From Tropicimonas sp047971885 (lineage in GTDB: Bacteria; Pseudomonadota; Alphaproteobacteria; Rhodobacterales; Rhodobacteraceae): 64,000 nucleotides of DNA. The stretch's first letter is position 1, and each line of letters begins with the position of its first letter. Shown here piece after piece: positions 1 through 8,501 of this stretch. The translations under genes and the position numbers were made by a program. Location of the stretch: positions 1 through 64,000 of the forward strand of contig NZ_JBKEAE010000021.1 in NCBI RefSeq assembly GCF_047971885.1. The letters run 5' to 3'. The notes below the pieces were generated by a model, which did not search any database, was not told the DNA's origin, and was given only the letters and a program-made list of their open reading frames with translations.

Positions 1-32
1 CCGCCGCCGATGATGACTACCTTGTGCGCCAT
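1..32 (-). CDS. FAD/NAD-dependent oxidoreductase, 5' end only (partial)
   Basis: Only the first ten codons lie in the window, reading MAHKVVIIGG and continuing with another glycine codon as far as it can be read. A short beta strand followed by a glycine run at the extreme N-terminus is the start of a dinucleotide-binding Rossmann fold, as in type II NADH dehydrogenases and many FAD oxidoreductases. A purine-rich GGGAG lies just upstream of the ATG and supports this start. The rest of the gene is outside the left edge, so the substrate cannot be named. Confidence 0.55.
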   Translation of the reverse strand, partial: MAHKVVIIGG

Positions 33-72
33 GATCTCCCTCGTCCCTGTTGCCGGCCGGGTCGCGGCGGGC

Positions 73-1215
73 TCAGCCGCGCCAGATCCAGCCACCGCCG
101 AAAACCCGGCTGCCGCCGGCCTGATAGAAGACGCAGGCCTGGCCGGGTGAACCGCCTTCCTCGGGTGTCAGCAGTTCGACCTCGGCCGTCGTCGGGCCCG
201 TGGGGCGCAGGATCGCCGCGCGCGGCGGCCGTGTCGAGCGGATCCTGACAGAAATCTCCCGTTCGGGGTGCGACTCGAAGGGCTCGTCGCCCAGCCAGTT
301 GATCTCGCGCACCGGCACGATGCGGCGTGCCAGCGCCTCTCTCGGGCCGACGACAACCTGCCGCGCGTCGGGGTCGAGCCGGACGACATAGAGCGGCTCG
401 GAAAGCCCGCCGATGCCCAGCCCGCGCCGCTGCCCGATGGTGTAGTGTATCACCCCCTCGTGCCGCCCCAGTGCCGTGCCCGCCATGTCGACGATCTCGC
501 CCGGCTCGCCGGCGCCGGGCCGCAGCTTCTCGATCACTGAGGCATAATCGCCGTCGGGCACGAAGCAGATGTCCTGACTGTCGGGCTTGTCGGCCACCAT
601 GAGGCCATGGCGCTGTGCAAGCGCCCGGGTCTCGGCCTTGCTTTTCAGATGACCCAGCGGAAAGCGCAGGAATTCGAGTTGCTCGGGTGTGGTCGAGAAC
701 AGGAAATACGACTGGTCGCGCCGCGGATCGCCCGCCTGATGCAGTTCCGGCCCGTTCGGTCCATGCTTGCGCTGAATGTAATGACCGGTCGCCATGCAGT
801 CGGCGTCGAGATCGCGCGCCGTCGCGAGCAGGTCCTTGAACTTCACCCGCTCGTTGCAGCGAATGCAGGGGACCGGGGTCGCCCCGCCAAGATAGCTGTC
901 GGCGAATTCTTCGATCACCGCGTCGCGGAAGATGTTTTCGTAATCCAGCACATAATGCGGAAAGCCCATCTCCTCGGCGACGCGGCGCGCGTCGTGGATG
1001 TCGATCCCGGCGCAGCAGGCGCCCTTTCTGGCCAGCGCCGCGCCATGATCGTAAAGCTGTAGCGTAACCCCGATAACGTCGTAGCCCTCGGCCGCAAGCT
1101 CGGCCGCGACCACCGAGGAGTCGACTCCTCCCGACATCGCGACAACCACGCGCGTTTCGGCCGGCGGCTTGGCAAAGCCGAGCGAATTGAGGGGCGTTTC
1201 GGTATCGAGTGGCAT
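73..1215 (-). CDS. mnmA: tRNA-specific 2-thiouridylase MnmA
   Basis: This 380-residue cytoplasmic enzyme puts sulfur on C2 of wobble uridine 34 in tRNA-Lys, -Glu and -Gln, using ATP to adenylate the base and a persulfide relayed from cysteine desulfurase. The PP-loop SGGVDS sits at residues 28-33. The two catalytic cysteines are visible: Cys117 in PCIRCNERVKF and Cys217 in DICFVPDG. Length is normal for the family. A GGAG Shine-Dalgarno precedes the ATG. It is transcribed away from sciP/ctrA and stands alone. Confidence 0.97.
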   Translation of the reverse strand: MPLDTETPLNSLGFAKPPAETRVVVAMSGGVDSSVVAAELAAEGYDVIGVTLQLYDHGAALARKGACCAGIDIHDARRVAEEMGFPHYVLDYENIFRDAVIEEFADSYLGGATPVPCIRCNERVKFKDLLATARDLDADCMATGHYIQRKHGPNGPELHQAGDPRRDQSYFLFSTTPEQLEFLRFPLGHLKSKAETRALAQRHGLMVADKPDSQDICFVPDGDYASVIEKLRPGAGEPGEIVDMAGTALGRHEGVIHYTIGQRRGLGIGGLSEPLYVVRLDPDARQVVVGPREALARRIVPVREINWLGDEPFESHPEREISVRIRSTRPPRAAILRPTGPTTAEVELLTPEEGGSPGQACVFYQAGGSRVFGGGWIWRG

Positions 1216-1341
1216 CTGCGGCTCCGTTCGCGGGTTCGCCGGACTATAGGAAAATTCGAAATACTCTCAAGGCCGGGTTTCACCGCTCCTTAAGTGCGTT
1301 GCGCCAGTCTTTTGCCCGGGTGTGAAATGGGAGTGCAAGCC

Positions 1342-1638
1342 ATGTTTCTCAAGAGGATCGACGGTCCGCGAACGGTCACATTGCCCGATGGCAGCAAGAT
1401 GACGCGCGCCGACCTGCCGCCGAAAGGCACGCGAAGATGGGTGGCCAGCCGCAAGGCCGCAGTGGTCAAGGGCGTTCTGTCGGGGCTGATCAATCTGGAC
1501 GAGGCAATCGCCATGTACGGCCTGTCGAAGGAGGAATTCGAAAGCTGGACGCATGCGGCGGCGGCGCATGGAATCTCGGGCCTGAAAACCACCCGATTGC
1601 AGCGATTCCGCCGCCCGCCGGCACCTCCCCCAAAATAG
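1342..1638 (+). CDS. sciP: CtrA inhibitor SciP (DUF1153)
   Basis: A 98-residue small DNA-binding protein. In Caulobacter SciP binds CtrA at promoters and blocks recruitment of RNA polymerase, so CtrA targets are restricted to part of the cell cycle. The sequence contains the DUF1153 core: LPDGSKMTRADLPP, then RRWVASRKAAVVKGVLSGLI, then a helix-turn-helix-like segment ending GLSKEEFESW. The start at MFLKRIDGP is chosen because GGGAG lies about 8 bases upstream; two upstream in-frame starts have no such signal. It lies 126 bp upstream of ctrA in the same direction. Confidence 0.93.
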   Translation: MFLKRIDGPRTVTLPDGSKMTRADLPPKGTRRWVASRKAAVVKGVLSGLINLDEAIAMYGLSKEEFESWTHAAAAHGISGLKTTRLQRFRRPPAPPPK

Positions 1639-1643
1639 CGAGG

Positions 1644-1716
1644 TTAACTTTGGTAAAGAAGATGCGAGATTAAATTGGTAGGGATCAAAGGCATTAACGG
1701 TAACAGGGGATTAACC
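1644..1716 (+). promoter_or_regulatory. ctrA upstream region with four TTAA elements
   Basis: Four TTAA tetranucleotides (at 1644, 1670, 1694 and 1711), three extending to TTAAC, lie in this AT-richer gap between sciP and ctrA. TTAAC is the half-site of the CtrA recognition sequence TTAA-N7-TTAA. None of the pairs here has exactly the N7 spacing, so they are candidate half-sites for autoregulation only. I could not identify a convincing -35/-10 pair. Confidence 0.4.
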
Positions 1717-1764
1717 GATTTGTCCCATGGTCTCCGACAGATGTGTTGAAGCGGAGATAAGATC

Positions 1765-2478
1765 ATGCGAGTCCTGCTCGTCGAAGACGATCCGGCCACG
1801 GCCAAGAGCATTGAAATAATGCTCACGCATGCCAACCTCAACGTGTATTGCACTGATCTTGGCGAAGAGGCGATCGATCTCGCGAAGCTGTACGATTATG
1901 ATCTGGTCCTGCTCGACCTCGGACTTCCGGACATGACCGGTCACGAGGTGTTGCGCCAGCTTCGGCTGGCCAAGGTGGACACGCCGATCCTGATCCTTTC
2001 GGGTGCCGACGATACCGACAACAAGATCAAGGGCTTCGGCTTCGGTGCGGATGACTACCTGACCAAACCCTTCCATCGCGAGGAACTGGTCGCGCGGATA
2101 CACGCGATCATCCGCCGCTCCAAGGGCCATGCGCAATCGGTCATCAATACCGGAAAGGTCACCGTCAACCTCGATGCGAAGACCGTCGAGGTGGACGGCC
2201 GCAGCGTTCATCTGACCGGCAAGGAATACCAGATGCTGGAACTCCTGAGCCTGCGCAAGGGAACCACGCTTACCAAGGAGATGTTCCTTAACCATCTCTA
2301 CGGTGGCATGGACGAGCCTGAACTCAAGATCATCGATGTCTTCATCTGCAAGCTGAGAAAGAAACTCAGCCAGGCCACGGATGGCGATAATTATATCGAA
2401 ACGGTGTGGGGGCGCGGCTATGTGCTGCGCGATCCGCAACCTATGGAACTGGAGCCGCGCATGGCGGTTGGCGCCTGA
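1765..2478 (+). CDS. ctrA: cell-cycle response regulator CtrA
   Basis: A 237-residue OmpR-type response regulator: receiver domain (1-115), then winged-helix DNA-binding domain. Phospho-acceptor Asp51 is in LVLLDLGLPDM, and the acidic pocket is EDD at residues 7-9. The C-terminal half (HLTGKEYQMLELLSLRKGT to the KLRKKL segment) is essentially the Caulobacter CtrA DNA-binding domain. In this family CtrA is phosphorylated through CckA-ChpT; in Rhodobacterales it mainly controls motility, gene transfer agent and related functions. The adjacent sciP gene encodes its inhibitor. The last ~20 residues after the winged helix are not conserved. Confidence 0.98.
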   Translation: MRVLLVEDDPATAKSIEIMLTHANLNVYCTDLGEEAIDLAKLYDYDLVLLDLGLPDMTGHEVLRQLRLAKVDTPILILSGADDTDNKIKGFGFGADDYLTKPFHREELVARIHAIIRRSKGHAQSVINTGKVTVNLDAKTVEVDGRSVHLTGKEYQMLELLSLRKGTTLTKEMFLNHLYGGMDEPELKIIDVFICKLRKKLSQATDGDNYIETVWGRGYVLRDPQPMELEPRMAVGA

Positions 2479-2496
2479 CGCAATCCACTCACGGGT

Positions 2497-2531
2497 CGTC
2501 CCGGGGCAATATGGCTCCTTGTCCCGGGACG
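2497..2531 (+). terminator. hairpin downstream of ctrA, weak terminator candidate
   Basis: A perfect 9-bp stem (CGTCCCGGG at 2497-2505 with CCCGGGACG at 2523-2531) surrounds a 17-base loop, 19 bp after the ctrA stop. No T-run follows, so intrinsic termination is unproven; it may simply protect the 3' end. Confidence 0.35.
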
Positions 2532-2706
2532 AAAACGCACCTGATTTCCCCTTGCCGCCGGCGCTAGGCTGTGACGTGCCTGTCTGGTTTAACGCGTTCT
2601 GCGCCGGGGTGCGCCGTTGTCCGTTTTGCACCATGATTCCGAACCCTGCTGGACCCGGGCGGCAACGCTTCGTATCAGTTGATCTGCGGATCGGGCGGAG
2701 GGTGCG

Positions 2707-5124
2707 ATGAACGAGGAAAAGCCTGTCGAAGGGCTGAACGAAGCGGATGCCGAGGCAGAGCTTGCCCGGCTGGCAAAGCGGCTCGCCGAAGCCAATACTG
2801 CCTATCATAAAGACGACGCCCCCATCATCAGCGATGCGGAATTCGACGCCCTGAGGCGCCGGAACGCTGCAATCGAATCGCGCTTTCCCGGCCTGAAACG
2901 AAGTGACAGCCCAGGCGACCGGGTGGGGGCCACCGCTGCCGACGGATTTTCGAAGATCACCCATTCCGTCCGCATGCTTTCGCTCGGCAACGCCTTCGAT
3001 GACGAGGATGTGCGGGAATTCGACCGCTCGATCAGAAAGTACCTCGGGCTGTCGGAAGAAGACAGGATCGCCTATACCGCCGAACCCAAGATCGACGGGC
3101 TGTCACTGTCGTTGCGCTACGAGAGCGGAGTTCTGGTTCAGGCCGCCACCCGCGGCGACGGTTCGGTTGGCGAGGACGTGACCGCCAACGCGCGCACGAT
3201 TGCAGACATACCCCAACGTATCGACGACGCTCCCGACGTGCTGGAAGTGCGCGGCGAGGTCTACATGAGCCACGCCGATTTCGTCGCCCTCAACGTCAGG
3301 TCGCAGGAGCAGGACGGAAGGACCTTTGCCAACCCGCGCAACGCCGCCGCCGGATCGTTGCGCCAACTCGACCCGGGGATCACCCGGACGCGCCCGCTCC
3401 GGTTCTTCGCCTATTCGTGGGGCGAGATCGGCGCGCCGCTTGCCGACACCCAGATGGGGGCGATTGCCCGGCTATCGGGCCTCGGGTTTGTCACCAATCC
3501 GCTGACGCGTCTGTGCCATGGCGTTCCCGAACTGCTCGACCGCTATCGCGCGATCGAGGCACAGCGCGCGACGCTGGGCTACGATATCGACGGGGTGGTC
3601 TACAAGGTAGACAGGCTCGATTATCAGGAACGTCTCGGGTTCCGGGCGACCACGCCGCGATGGGCGATCGCGCACAAGTTTCCCGCCGAAAAGGCTTGGA
3701 CGCGGCTGGAGCGGATCGAAATTCAGGTCGGCCGCACCGGGGCGCTCAGCCCGGTGGCGCGGCTGATGCCGGTGACGGTGGGCGGGGTCGTCGTCTCGAA
3801 CGCGACACTGCATAACGAGGATTACATCGCCGGACGGTCGGCCGGCGGCGAGCCGATCCGCGACGGCAAGGATATCCGCGAAGGCGACTGGGTCGAGGTC
3901 TATCGGGCGGGGGACGTGATACCCAAGGTTGCCGATGTGAATCTGGCGAAGCGTCCGGCGGGTGCGGTGCCCTTTGTCTTTCCGACCATATGCCCGGAAT
4001 GCGGCTCCGAGGCGATCCGCGAGGAGGGCGATGCGATCCGGCGCTGCACGGGCGGGTTGATCTGCCCCGCTCAGGCGGTCGAGAAACTGAAGCACTTCGT
4101 CTCGCGTGCGGCCTTCGACATCGATGGGCTGGGCGCCAAGCAGGTGGAGTTGTTCTATTACCTTCACTGGATTGCGGAACCTGCCGATATTTTCACTCTG
4201 CGGGAGCGGGACCGCACGCATGGCAAACTTCTGGACGGACCCGGGAAATTTCTGCGCCGACAATTCGGCCGGCCCGGTCGCGAGGGTGAAATACAGATAA
4301 AATACCGTGAATTGCTTGACGCAGTTGATGTTCAGGTGGAGGCGGTCGATGAAGCAACCCTTGAAGAAGCGATCCGTTCGCTGTCCGAAACCCCGCTAAG
4401 CGCAATCAGGGGATGGGGTGAAAAGAGCGCGAACAACCTCTTTGATGCCATTGATGAGCGGCGAGAGATTTCCCTGTCGCGGGTGATTTTTTCGCTCGGT
4501 ATCCGGCATGTGGGCGAGGTTGCGGCACAGGATCTGGCGCGTCACTACGGCACCTGGGAGGCGCTGACCGGTGCGGTCGATGCGGCACGTGAAGCGGAAC
4601 AGCGCTATCACGCGGCGGAAGCCGCGGTCGAGGAGGAGCGCCGGAACGCCGCCGTGGAAAACCGGCGCCCGAAGATCAGGGAAACGCGCGATGCCGTGTG
4701 GACACAGGCGCCGGCTCTGCCTGAAGGGGCGCGCGAGGCATGGGACGATCTTGTCGGAATCGAGGGATTTGGCGCCATTGCCGCCACATCGCTGGTTGCC
4801 GCCTTCGCCCAGGCGCACGAACGCGGCTCGATCAACCGGCTGGCGGGTCAACTCAGGATCGAAGCGGCGCAGCGCCCCGCCACAGGCGGCAGCCCGGTTT
4901 CCGGCAAGACCGTGGTGTTCACCGGGACGCTGGAAAAGATGACCCGCGCCGAGGCCAAGGCGCGCGCCGAGGCGCTGGGGGCCAGGGTTTCGGGTTCGGT
5001 TTCGGCCAGGACCGATCTTGTGGTGGCCGGGACGGGTGCCGGATCCAAGGCCAGAAAGGCGGCGGAACTGGGAATCGAGACGCTGGACGAGGACGGCTGG
5101 CTGGCGCTCATCGGGCCGGCATGA
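2707..5124 (+). CDS. ligA: NAD-dependent DNA ligase LigA
   Basis: This seals nicks in duplex DNA using NAD+ in replication and repair. Domain order: Ia and adenylation domain with nucleotide-accepting Lys128 in KIDG (128-131), OB fold, zinc finger (CPEC then C and C near residues 430-455), helix-hairpin-helix region, and C-terminal BRCT domain beginning GKTVVFTGTLEKM. At 805 residues it is over 130 longer than E. coli LigA; the extra length is two insertions, one after ADIFTLRERD (about 55 residues) and one in the HhH region, a charged stretch of about 50 residues with many Glu and Arg. GGAGGG precedes the ATG. The stop overlaps the recG start. Confidence 0.97.
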   Translation: MNEEKPVEGLNEADAEAELARLAKRLAEANTAYHKDDAPIISDAEFDALRRRNAAIESRFPGLKRSDSPGDRVGATAADGFSKITHSVRMLSLGNAFDDEDVREFDRSIRKYLGLSEEDRIAYTAEPKIDGLSLSLRYESGVLVQAATRGDGSVGEDVTANARTIADIPQRIDDAPDVLEVRGEVYMSHADFVALNVRSQEQDGRTFANPRNAAAGSLRQLDPGITRTRPLRFFAYSWGEIGAPLADTQMGAIARLSGLGFVTNPLTRLCHGVPELLDRYRAIEAQRATLGYDIDGVVYKVDRLDYQERLGFRATTPRWAIAHKFPAEKAWTRLERIEIQVGRTGALSPVARLMPVTVGGVVVSNATLHNEDYIAGRSAGGEPIRDGKDIREGDWVEVYRAGDVIPKVADVNLAKRPAGAVPFVFPTICPECGSEAIREEGDAIRRCTGGLICPAQAVEKLKHFVSRAAFDIDGLGAKQVELFYYLHWIAEPADIFTLRERDRTHGKLLDGPGKFLRRQFGRPGREGEIQIKYRELLDAVDVQVEAVDEATLEEAIRSLSETPLSAIRGWGEKSANNLFDAIDERREISLSRVIFSLGIRHVGEVAAQDLARHYGTWEALTGAVDAAREAEQRYHAAEAAVEEERRNAAVENRRPKIRETRDAVWTQAPALPEGAREAWDDLVGIEGFGAIAATSLVAAFAQAHERGSINRLAGQLRIEAAQRPATGGSPVSGKTVVFTGTLEKMTRAEAKARAEALGARVSGSVSARTDLVVAGTGAGSKARKAAELGIETLDEDGWLALIGPA

Positions 5125-7211
5125 CCGGGCGACCGCCGATCCTGTTTCCGCTGTTCGCGGATATCGAGACGCTCGACGGTATCGGGCCGAAGACGGCCGG
5201 GCATCTGGCGCAGACAGAAATCCTTCGCCCGCGCGACCTGCTGTTCACGCTGCCCTATTCGGGCATCGACCGGCGACGGGTCGGCACGATCCGTGGGCTG
5301 GAACTGCCCGATACCGCGACAGTCGAGGTGACGGTCGGTGCGCACCGGCCGGCGCAGCGCAAGGGCGGCCCCTACCGGATAACGGTGGAAGACGCCGGGA
5401 CGAGCTTTCAGCTGGTCTTTTTCCACGCCCGCCCCGATTACCTTCAGCGGCAATTGCCGACCGGGCAGCGCCGGGTGGTTTCCGGCAGGATCGAGTTCTT
5501 CGACGGGATCGCGCAGATGGTCCATCCCGACCATATCCTGCGTCCGGAGGCGGCGGGGGATATACCGGCGTTCGAGCCGGTCTATCCGCTGACCGGCGGC
5601 ATCACCCAGAAGCTGATGATCCGGGCGGCGCGCTCGGTACTGGCGCGCGCGCCCGGGCTTGCCGAATGGATCGATCCGGAGCTGGTTCGGCGCGAGGGCT
5701 GGCCCGACTGGCAATCGGCGCTGACGGTGGCGCATGCGCCCGGGTCGCTGCGCGACCTGTCGCCCGATGCGCCGGCGCGCCGGCGGCTGGCCTATGACGA
5801 ACTGTTCGCGCACCAGCTTGCGCTGGCACTGGCCCGCAGCATCGAGCGCCGGGGAAAGGGGCGGGCCTCGGTGGCGACCGGCGCATTGCAGGAAAAGGTT
5901 ATCGCCGCGCTGCCATTCCGCCCGACCGGGGCGCAGTTGCGCGCCGTGGGCGAAATATCCGCCGATATGGCCGGTGACCGGCGCATGGCGCGGCTGCTAC
6001 AGGGCGATGTCGGCGCGGGCAAGACGCTGGTGGCGGTTCTGGCGCTGCTGGTGGCTGTGGAATCGGGCGGGCAGGGTGTGATGATGGCGCCGACCGAAAT
6101 CCTCGCGCGGCAGCATCTGGGTTCGGTGTGGCCGCTGGCCGAACACGCGGGTGTGACGGTCGAGATTCTGACCGGACGCGACAAGGGGGCCGAACGCAAG
6201 GCGAAACTTGCGGCGCTTGCGCGGGGCGATATCCAGATTCTTATCGGCACCCATGCTGTGTTTCAGCGGGATGTGGAATTCAGCGACCTGCGGCTTGCGG
6301 TGATCGACGAACAGCACCGGTTCGGCGTGGCGCAACGGATGGAGCTTGGTGCCAAGGGCCATGCCGTCGATGTGCTGGTGATGACGGCAACGCCGATCCC
6401 CCGTTCGCTGGCGCTGGCGCAATACGGCGACATGGATTTGTCGGTGCTGGACGAAAAGCCACCCGGACGCACGCCGGTAACAACCGCCCTGGTATCGGCC
6501 GGGCGGACGGACGAGGTTGTCCGCCATCTTCAGCGGGCGGTGGCCGAGAAACGGCAGGCCTATTGGGTCTGCCCGCTGGTCGAGGAATCCGAAGTGGTGG
6601 ACATGACAGCGGCCGAGGACCGTTTCCGCCATCTGCGCGCGATATTGGGCGAGGGCCGGGTGGGTCTGGTTCACGGCCAGATGCCGCCGGCCGAAAAGGA
6701 CGCCGCGATGGCACGCTTCGTGGCCGGCGAAACGGCGGTACTGGTGGCGACGACGGTGATCGAGGTTGGCGTGGACGTTCCCAACGCCTCGATCATGGTC
6801 ATCGAACAGGCCGAAAGCTTCGGCCTGTCGCAACTGCATCAGCTTCGCGGGCGCGTCGGGCGCGGCGCGGCGGCATCGACCTGCCTGCTGATGTACCAGC
6901 CGCCCCTGGGCGAGACGGCGCGGCGGCGGCTGGAAATCCTGCGCGAAACCGAAGACGGCTTTCGCATTGCCGAAGAGGATCTGGCAATGCGCGGGGCCGG
7001 CGATCTGATCGGCACCGCGCAATCGGGGCTGCCGAAGTTCCGGATCGCCGATCTGGAACGGCAGGCCGGGCTGATGCAGGTGGCCCAGCACGATGCGCGG
7101 CGCCTGCTGGCGGACGACCCGGTGCTGGAGGGGCCGCGCGGGCAGGCGGCGCGGGTCCTGCTGTGGCTGATGGAACAGGACAAGGCGATCCGCCTGATTT
7201 CAGCAGGTTAG
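5121..7211 (+). CDS. recG: ATP-dependent DNA helicase RecG
   Basis: A 696-residue branch-migration helicase that regresses stalled forks and processes Holliday junctions and R-loops. It has an N-terminal wedge/OB domain, Walker A GDVGAGKT at residues 295-302, DEQH box at 396-399, and helicase motifs through QLRGRVGRG. The start ATG overlaps the ligA stop as ATGA, so the two are probably translationally coupled. Upstream in-frame codons lie wholly inside ligA and do not match the family. Normal length. Confidence 0.97.
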   Translation: MTGRPPILFPLFADIETLDGIGPKTAGHLAQTEILRPRDLLFTLPYSGIDRRRVGTIRGLELPDTATVEVTVGAHRPAQRKGGPYRITVEDAGTSFQLVFFHARPDYLQRQLPTGQRRVVSGRIEFFDGIAQMVHPDHILRPEAAGDIPAFEPVYPLTGGITQKLMIRAARSVLARAPGLAEWIDPELVRREGWPDWQSALTVAHAPGSLRDLSPDAPARRRLAYDELFAHQLALALARSIERRGKGRASVATGALQEKVIAALPFRPTGAQLRAVGEISADMAGDRRMARLLQGDVGAGKTLVAVLALLVAVESGGQGVMMAPTEILARQHLGSVWPLAEHAGVTVEILTGRDKGAERKAKLAALARGDIQILIGTHAVFQRDVEFSDLRLAVIDEQHRFGVAQRMELGAKGHAVDVLVMTATPIPRSLALAQYGDMDLSVLDEKPPGRTPVTTALVSAGRTDEVVRHLQRAVAEKRQAYWVCPLVEESEVVDMTAAEDRFRHLRAILGEGRVGLVHGQMPPAEKDAAMARFVAGETAVLVATTVIEVGVDVPNASIMVIEQAESFGLSQLHQLRGRVGRGAAASTCLLMYQPPLGETARRRLEILRETEDGFRIAEEDLAMRGAGDLIGTAQSGLPKFRIADLERQAGLMQVAQHDARRLLADDPVLEGPRGQAARVLLWLMEQDKAIRLISAG

Positions 7212-7226
7212 CAGTTTTCCGAAAAT

Positions 7227-7241
7227 GTTCTTAAAATGTTC
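7227..7241 (+). promoter_or_regulatory. LexA (SOS) box, GTTC-N7-GTTC
   Basis: The sequence reads GTTC TTAAAAT GTTC exactly, the direct-repeat operator recognised by LexA in Rhodobacter, Caulobacter and rhizobia. It lies 66 bp upstream of the 40-codon gene at 7308 and just after recG. It overlaps a possible -10 (TAAAAT at 7232-7237), which suits repression. The only other such exact box I found in the window is at mmcB. Confidence 0.8.
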
Positions 7242-7307
7242 TTTACACAATCGGCGCAATATGAGAACAAAAGAGCAACAACTGAGTAAACCCACAGGAG
7301 CCGCACC

Positions 7308-7430
7308 ATGTTTCAGGAGTTCCGAGATCTTCTTGCGCGCAGCGAGGCGACGCTGCTGCAGGACGCCGCTGGTGCCGTATCGCTCATGGTGATTCTGGTG
7401 GTGGGGCTGCATCTGCCCGGAGTTTTCTGA
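7308..7430 (+). CDS. 40-residue single-pass membrane protein, SOS-controlled, SidA-type candidate
   Basis: A small gene with a near-ideal ribosome-binding site (CACAGGAG, 7 bases before the ATG). The N-terminal half (MFQEFRDLLARSEATLLQD) is a charged amphipathic helix; the rest (AAGAVSLMVILVVGLHLPG) is one hydrophobic membrane helix. It follows an exact LexA box. In Caulobacter the SOS-induced division inhibitor SidA is likewise a tiny inner-membrane protein acting on FtsW/FtsN. I infer the same kind of role from size, topology and regulation; sequence homology to SidA itself is not shown here. Confidence 0.7.
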   Translation: MFQEFRDLLARSEATLLQDAAGAVSLMVILVVGLHLPGVF

Positions 7431-7562
7431 TTTGCCTGCCCGCGATCTGTGAGCCTGCGGCGAACGCCTCTGTCCCCAACAGGATGTTTCGCCGATCTGC
7501 CTGTCCCCAACGGCTTCAGGGGTATGCCTCTCCCCTTTGTCGGCTTGACGGAATCGCACCCT

Positions 7563-7599
7563 GCCGCCGCCATCCCCCCGGATGCGCGGCGGTTTTTTT
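7563..7599 (+). terminator. rho-independent terminator
   Basis: A strong GC stem pairs CCGCCGCCATCC (from 7564) with GGATGCGCGGCGG (to 7592) around a short C-rich loop, with one mismatch, followed by seven T. It ends the rightward transcript from the SOS-controlled gene about 130 nt after its stop. The intervening 7431-7562 segment carries no ORF of note but has a direct repeat of CTGTCCCCAAC at 7470 and 7501. Confidence 0.85.
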
Positions 7600-7616
7600 C
7601 GGACGGTGCCGGAAAT

Positions 7617-8063
7617 TCACGCCGCCTGTTCGGCCTCGGCCATCGCATCGACGGTGGCATCGAAAGCCAGCAGGATCGACGCGTGGCGATTGGTGAAATC
7701 GCGCGCCGGCAGCAGAACCTCGAGTTCAGCGAACGGTGCATCGGGTACCGGTCCGCCGGACGACAGCATTGCGCGCAACTGGCCGCGCGCCTTTTCGACC
7801 TCGACCCGTGTCAGGCCGATCACATTCGCCCCGAGAACCGATGCCGCCGCCTGGCCGAGCGCGCATGCCTTCACGTCCTGCGCGAAACCGGCGATCCGCC
7901 CGTCGCTGAGCAGGATGTCCACCGTCACCGTCGATCCGCAGAGCGGCGCCCGCTTGCGGGCGGTCGCCGTCGGGCGCTCGAGCCGCCCCAGATACGGAAT
8001 ATCGGCCGCCAGCGCGAGAATACGCCCGGAATAGAGCTTGACGAGATCGTTGTCGCTGACCAT
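7617..8063 (-). CDS. iron-sulfur cluster assembly scaffold protein (NifU/IscU N-terminal-like)
   Basis: A 148-residue protein with the IscU/NifU-N fold pattern: LCGSTVTVDILLSDGRI carries the first conserved Cys, KACALGQAAASV the second, and the C-terminal helix ends the domain. Members of this family hold a nascent Fe-S cluster. A third conserved Cys expected near the C-terminus of true IscU is not visible, so it may be a specialised or SufU-like relative. GGGGA precedes the ATG. It is divergent from hisI, an arrangement common in Rhodobacterales. Confidence 0.8.
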   Translation of the reverse strand: MVSDNDLVKLYSGRILALAADIPYLGRLERPTATARKRAPLCGSTVTVDILLSDGRIAGFAQDVKACALGQAAASVLGANVIGLTRVEVEKARGQLRAMLSSGGPVPDAPFAELEVLLPARDFTNRHASILLAFDATVDAMAEAEQAA

Positions 8064-8132
8064 TGGCTGTTCCCCGAGAGGCGGTGAGATCTCTATCTAA
8101 CCCCGACGAACGGATTTTCAAAGGAGCAATCC

Positions 8133-8492
8133 ATGGGATTTGATCCGCAAAGCCTGCGGTTCGATGCGCAGGGCCTTGTCCCTGCCATCGCGCAGGAGGC
8201 CGGCACCGGCGAAGTGCTGATGCTGGCCTGGATGAATGCCGACGCTGTTCGAAAGACGCTTGAAACCGGGCGGGTAACATATTGGTCAAGATCGAGAAAA
8301 TCGTTCTGGGTAAAGGGTGAAAGCTCGGGCCATGTTCAGGAACTGGTTGAAATGCGCTTCGATTGCGACCGCGATTGCCTGCTGTTGCAGGTTCGCCAGA
8401 CCGGTCCGGCCTGCCATACCAACCGGCGAAGCTGCTTTTACACCGCCATCCGCCGGGGCGAGGAAGTCGAGATCATGGCACCGATGGAATGA
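8133..8492 (+). CDS. hisI: phosphoribosyl-AMP cyclohydrolase HisI
   Basis: This catalyses the third step of histidine biosynthesis, opening the purine ring of phosphoribosyl-AMP. The 119 residues match the stand-alone cyclohydrolase, without a HisE domain. Signature segments are MLAWMN, YWSRSRKSFWVKGESSGH, the metal-binding DCDRDCLLL and the GPACHTNRRSCFY motif with zinc-ligand cysteines. AAAGGAG lies 7 bases before the ATG. It is not next to other his genes here. Confidence 0.97.
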   Translation: MGFDPQSLRFDAQGLVPAIAQEAGTGEVLMLAWMNADAVRKTLETGRVTYWSRSRKSFWVKGESSGHVQELVEMRFDCDRDCLLLQVRQTGPACHTNRRSCFYTAIRRGEEVEIMAPME

Positions 8493-8501
8493 CGCGGGGT
8501 G

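Noticed and set aside
1571..1608. Two GANTC (CcrM) sites in the end of sciP as a special control element
   Set aside because: Two four-base-specific words within 40 bp are not rare enough to claim on their own; mentioned only as context for ctrA.
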